DNA from: Deltaproteobacteria bacterium
Lineage (GTDB): Bacteria; Desulfobacterota; Desulfarculia; Adiutricales; Adiutricaceae
Assembly (NCBI GenBank): GCA_031279515.1
Contig: JAITII010000049.1
Span: 1 to 64,000 of the forward strand
DNA: 64,000 nucleotides
Reading direction: 5' to 3'
Shown here: positions 62,416 through 64,000 of the stretch, in pieces
Layout: each line of letters starts with the position of its first letter
How positions within the stretch are numbered: the stretch's first letter is position 1
Notes under the pieces: generated by a model
Databases searched by the model: none
The model's input: only the letters and a program-made list of their open reading frames with translations
What the model was told of the DNA's origin: nothing
Position numbers and translations under genes: made by a program

Positions 62416-63227
62416 GGAGTTTTAATTATCTCTATTAGAGCTTTTTAAATACAATTTTCCAGCTAAAAGCCATATCTTTATCGCGCTCTTGGCAAAAAGC
62501 TATGTAAGATCCTACAAATGCCCTGGCTTTACCCTTTGGCAAGATTCTTGGCAAAAATGACCTACCTCTAAAAGAGGGTTTTGGGTCAACTTAGAAAATT
62601 TATTATAGCACATTGCTTTGGCTTGACAAAAAGCAAGGTATATCCCTATATCCCTAGTACGAAAACTTGATGTTTTTAGCCTTTTAAAGGACAAATTTTC
62701 TAGCAAAATTAGCTAAAAGCTTGCATTTAAACACATTTGAGCCTCTTTAGGCTCCTCTGTCAAAAAAGAAAATGCGCTAAATGGTTTCAGCTGTGTATTA
62801 TAAATTCACGGGAAATATTATAGAGAGGAAATACTTAGCGGTAGTTTTTAGGCCTAGCAATTAGCTACAAAAAGGGAAAAGGCCCGGGCTTTGCATTTAG
62901 CAACTATTTTTATATTATTATAGGTAAAAATTATATAATAATGAATAAAAATCTATTATAATAATGATTTAAATAATATTAAATCTTATGTTTTCCTTAG
63001 ATTAATTAGCCAGGGGCTTTAGCCTTTGCTAGAGAAAATCTTGAAGAAATATAGATGCCCTCTGAGACTCACTTAAAGGGGGCAAAAATTTCATCACAGA
63101 AATTATAATACACCATAATTTGTACTAATCTCAAAAAGCACAACGAAAAGTGGTCTATATTTTGCTATGAGGTCTTCGAGGCCGGAAAAAAGTCAATAAA
63201 TGCTTCGGCCCTTAATGGAGGCCTTTT
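62416..63227. other. 0.8-kb gap, no gene
   Basis: A/T-rich, with a short hairpin GAGCCT-CTTT-AGGCTC at 62739-62754. No RNA or CDS recognised. The last 20 bases hold GGAGG, the ribosome site of the following gene. Confidence 0.45.
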
Positions 63228-64000
63228 ATGACAAAGAAACTAAGCTTTCAAAACATAGCAAAAATACTTCCCCTTGTAGCTATATTCTTCTTCTTATCAG
63301 CTACTACCCTTGCCGCAGGACCCAATGTCCTGGACGTGAAAGCCCTTATGGAATTGGGGCTAACTGATGATACTATTGAAGACCTCATGAAGGCTTCCCT
63401 TACTCCCAGGGCAAGACCTCCTTTGCATGCCGATTTTATTACCACCCTGGCCAGCTACGGAGGCAACCCTTTGACCCGAGCTTATTTGGATTTGGACATG
63501 AGCACGGCACACTTAAAGATAGCCCCTGTAACCCCAGTACAGGTTAGTAGGATGATAGCCCGCAAGGTGGATACTTTAGAGATAATTTCTACTATTAAAG
63601 CCGCCCAAATTGATAGAGAGCTTCCTCCCTCCGCGGGAAATACTGGTGGTATTGAAGAGTCGGACATCTTAGGTGATTATAACAATACGGGCATTGTGGC
63701 GGCTGGCGCCGGGGCCGGGGCTGGGGCAATGGCCTTAAGAGACGGAGCCAATGATTCTATTGCCATGGGGAACGGGGCGACTAATCCAGGTGCTGGTACC
63801 CAATTTGCCCAGGGCAGTAACTCTATCCCAGAGGACATGACCTTCAGAGATGATTCTGATGAAGCTTTTAATAATAGCTCCCATAAGGGATCACAAGCTA
63901 GCCCACAATTGGCGGCACCCACTGAGCTGCCCCTTAGTAGCACGAGAGAAGGCGCCATGGCTGCAGGAGTTACAGGTACTATGGCACTTGAAATGGCAGG
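63228..64000 (+). CDS. Exported Gly/Ala-rich protein, 3' end beyond the window
   Basis: A partial gene with at least 257 codons and no stop before the window ends. Start is ATG at 63228 with GGAGG 7 bases upstream. Residues 1-32 are a clear signal peptide (KILPLVAIFFFLSATTLAA). After a helical region (VLDVKALMELGLTDDTIEDL) the sequence turns into a low-complexity, Gly/Ala/Ser/Thr-rich part (GIVAAGAGAGAGAMALRDGA). This looks like an exported, possibly cell-surface protein. No domain family recognised. Confidence 0.72.
   Translation, partial: MTKKLSFQNIAKILPLVAIFFFLSATTLAAGPNVLDVKALMELGLTDDTIEDLMKASLTPRARPPLHADFITTLASYGGNPLTRAYLDLDMSTAHLKIAPVTPVQVSRMIARKVDTLEIISTIKAAQIDRELPPSAGNTGGIEESDILGDYNNTGIVAAGAGAGAGAMALRDGANDSIAMGNGATNPGAGTQFAQGSNSIPEDMTFRDDSDEAFNNSSHKGSQASPQLAAPTELPLSSTREGAMAAGVTGTMALEMA

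Noticed and set aside
1-64000. CRISPR arrays, rRNA operons, integrase-flanked prophage and replication origin
   Set aside because: I saw no spaced direct repeats with unique spacers, no rRNA sequence, no intact phage integrase and no DnaA-box cluster.

Overview
The window reads as a chromosome segment of a strictly anaerobic, Gram-negative bacterium of the Desulfobacterota ('Deltaproteobacteria') type. This is inferred from gene content: an HdrA/MvhD/FlxABC-type flavin-based electron-bifurcating cluster, an acetogen/sulfate-reducer style metV-metF pair, a corrinoid adenosyltransferase, a sigma54-dependent NtrC-type regulator, a PilZ/TPR/FG-GAP operon and a YchF-like DUF933 protein. Genes are separated by long, very A/T-rich gaps, and there are broken genes, so coding density is low, as in host-associated or shrinking genomes. 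A termite-gut-type homoacetogenic lineage would fit but cannot be shown from this sequence alone.

Layout. 0-5 kb: glmS (minus), then cobO-type adenosyltransferase, a left-handed beta-helix protein and a RgpF-like polysaccharide gene. 5-11.3 kb: a minus-strand operon hdrA, mvhD, flxC-, flxB- and flxA-like, ending at a shared hairpin terminator. 11.3-21.5 kb: two HU/IHF genes, a tiny Gln-rich protein, an RsmG-SpoU fusion, an RluA-family synthase, DgkA, a TPR protein, a 1.7-kb decayed stretch, a methyltransferase, tRNA-Leu and tRNA-His. 21.5-26.4 kb: a frameshifted MarR gene, tRNA-Ser, then an operon of a pseudo-receiver/TPR protein, a PilZ protein and an exported FG-GAP protein. 26.7-33.3 kb: leuC, metV-metF, a zinc-ribbon protein, a divergent phosphoglycerate kinase and a PncC/CinA-like amidase.

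33.8-40.1 kb holds a compact three-gene module (DUF6361 protein, PLD-like phosphodiesterase, 1055-residue helicase) that looks like a defence system. A second defence-type gene at 45.8-50.7 kb encodes a single-chain type ISP restriction-modification protein whose nuclease, helicase and methyltransferase signature motifs all carry unusual substitutions. Between them are a YchF-like protein with a broken P-loop, an NtrC-type activator, a malic-enzyme-like protein lacking key metal ligands, and a glycosyltransferase.

51.6-64 kb: a DUF711 protein, a zinc-ribbon/Lys-Pro-Ala-Glu repeat protein, a PHP phosphoesterase, a membrane-anchored protein with an ABC exporter pair, a complete IS1634-type insertion sequence with 36-bp inverted repeats (58598-61086), an MFS transporter, and the start of an exported Gly/Ala-rich protein cut by the window end.

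How the parts may work together: the Hdr/Flx complex would couple NAD(P)H and ferredoxin pools to a low-potential acceptor, and MetV-MetF would carry the methyl branch of the Wood-Ljungdahl pathway or C1 metabolism. The two nuclease/helicase loci, the insertion sequence and several A/T-rich surface-polysaccharide genes form the accessory part of the segment. A recurring oddity is intact open reading frames whose hallmark catalytic residues are replaced (receiver domain, YchF P-loop, malic enzyme, type ISP enzyme).
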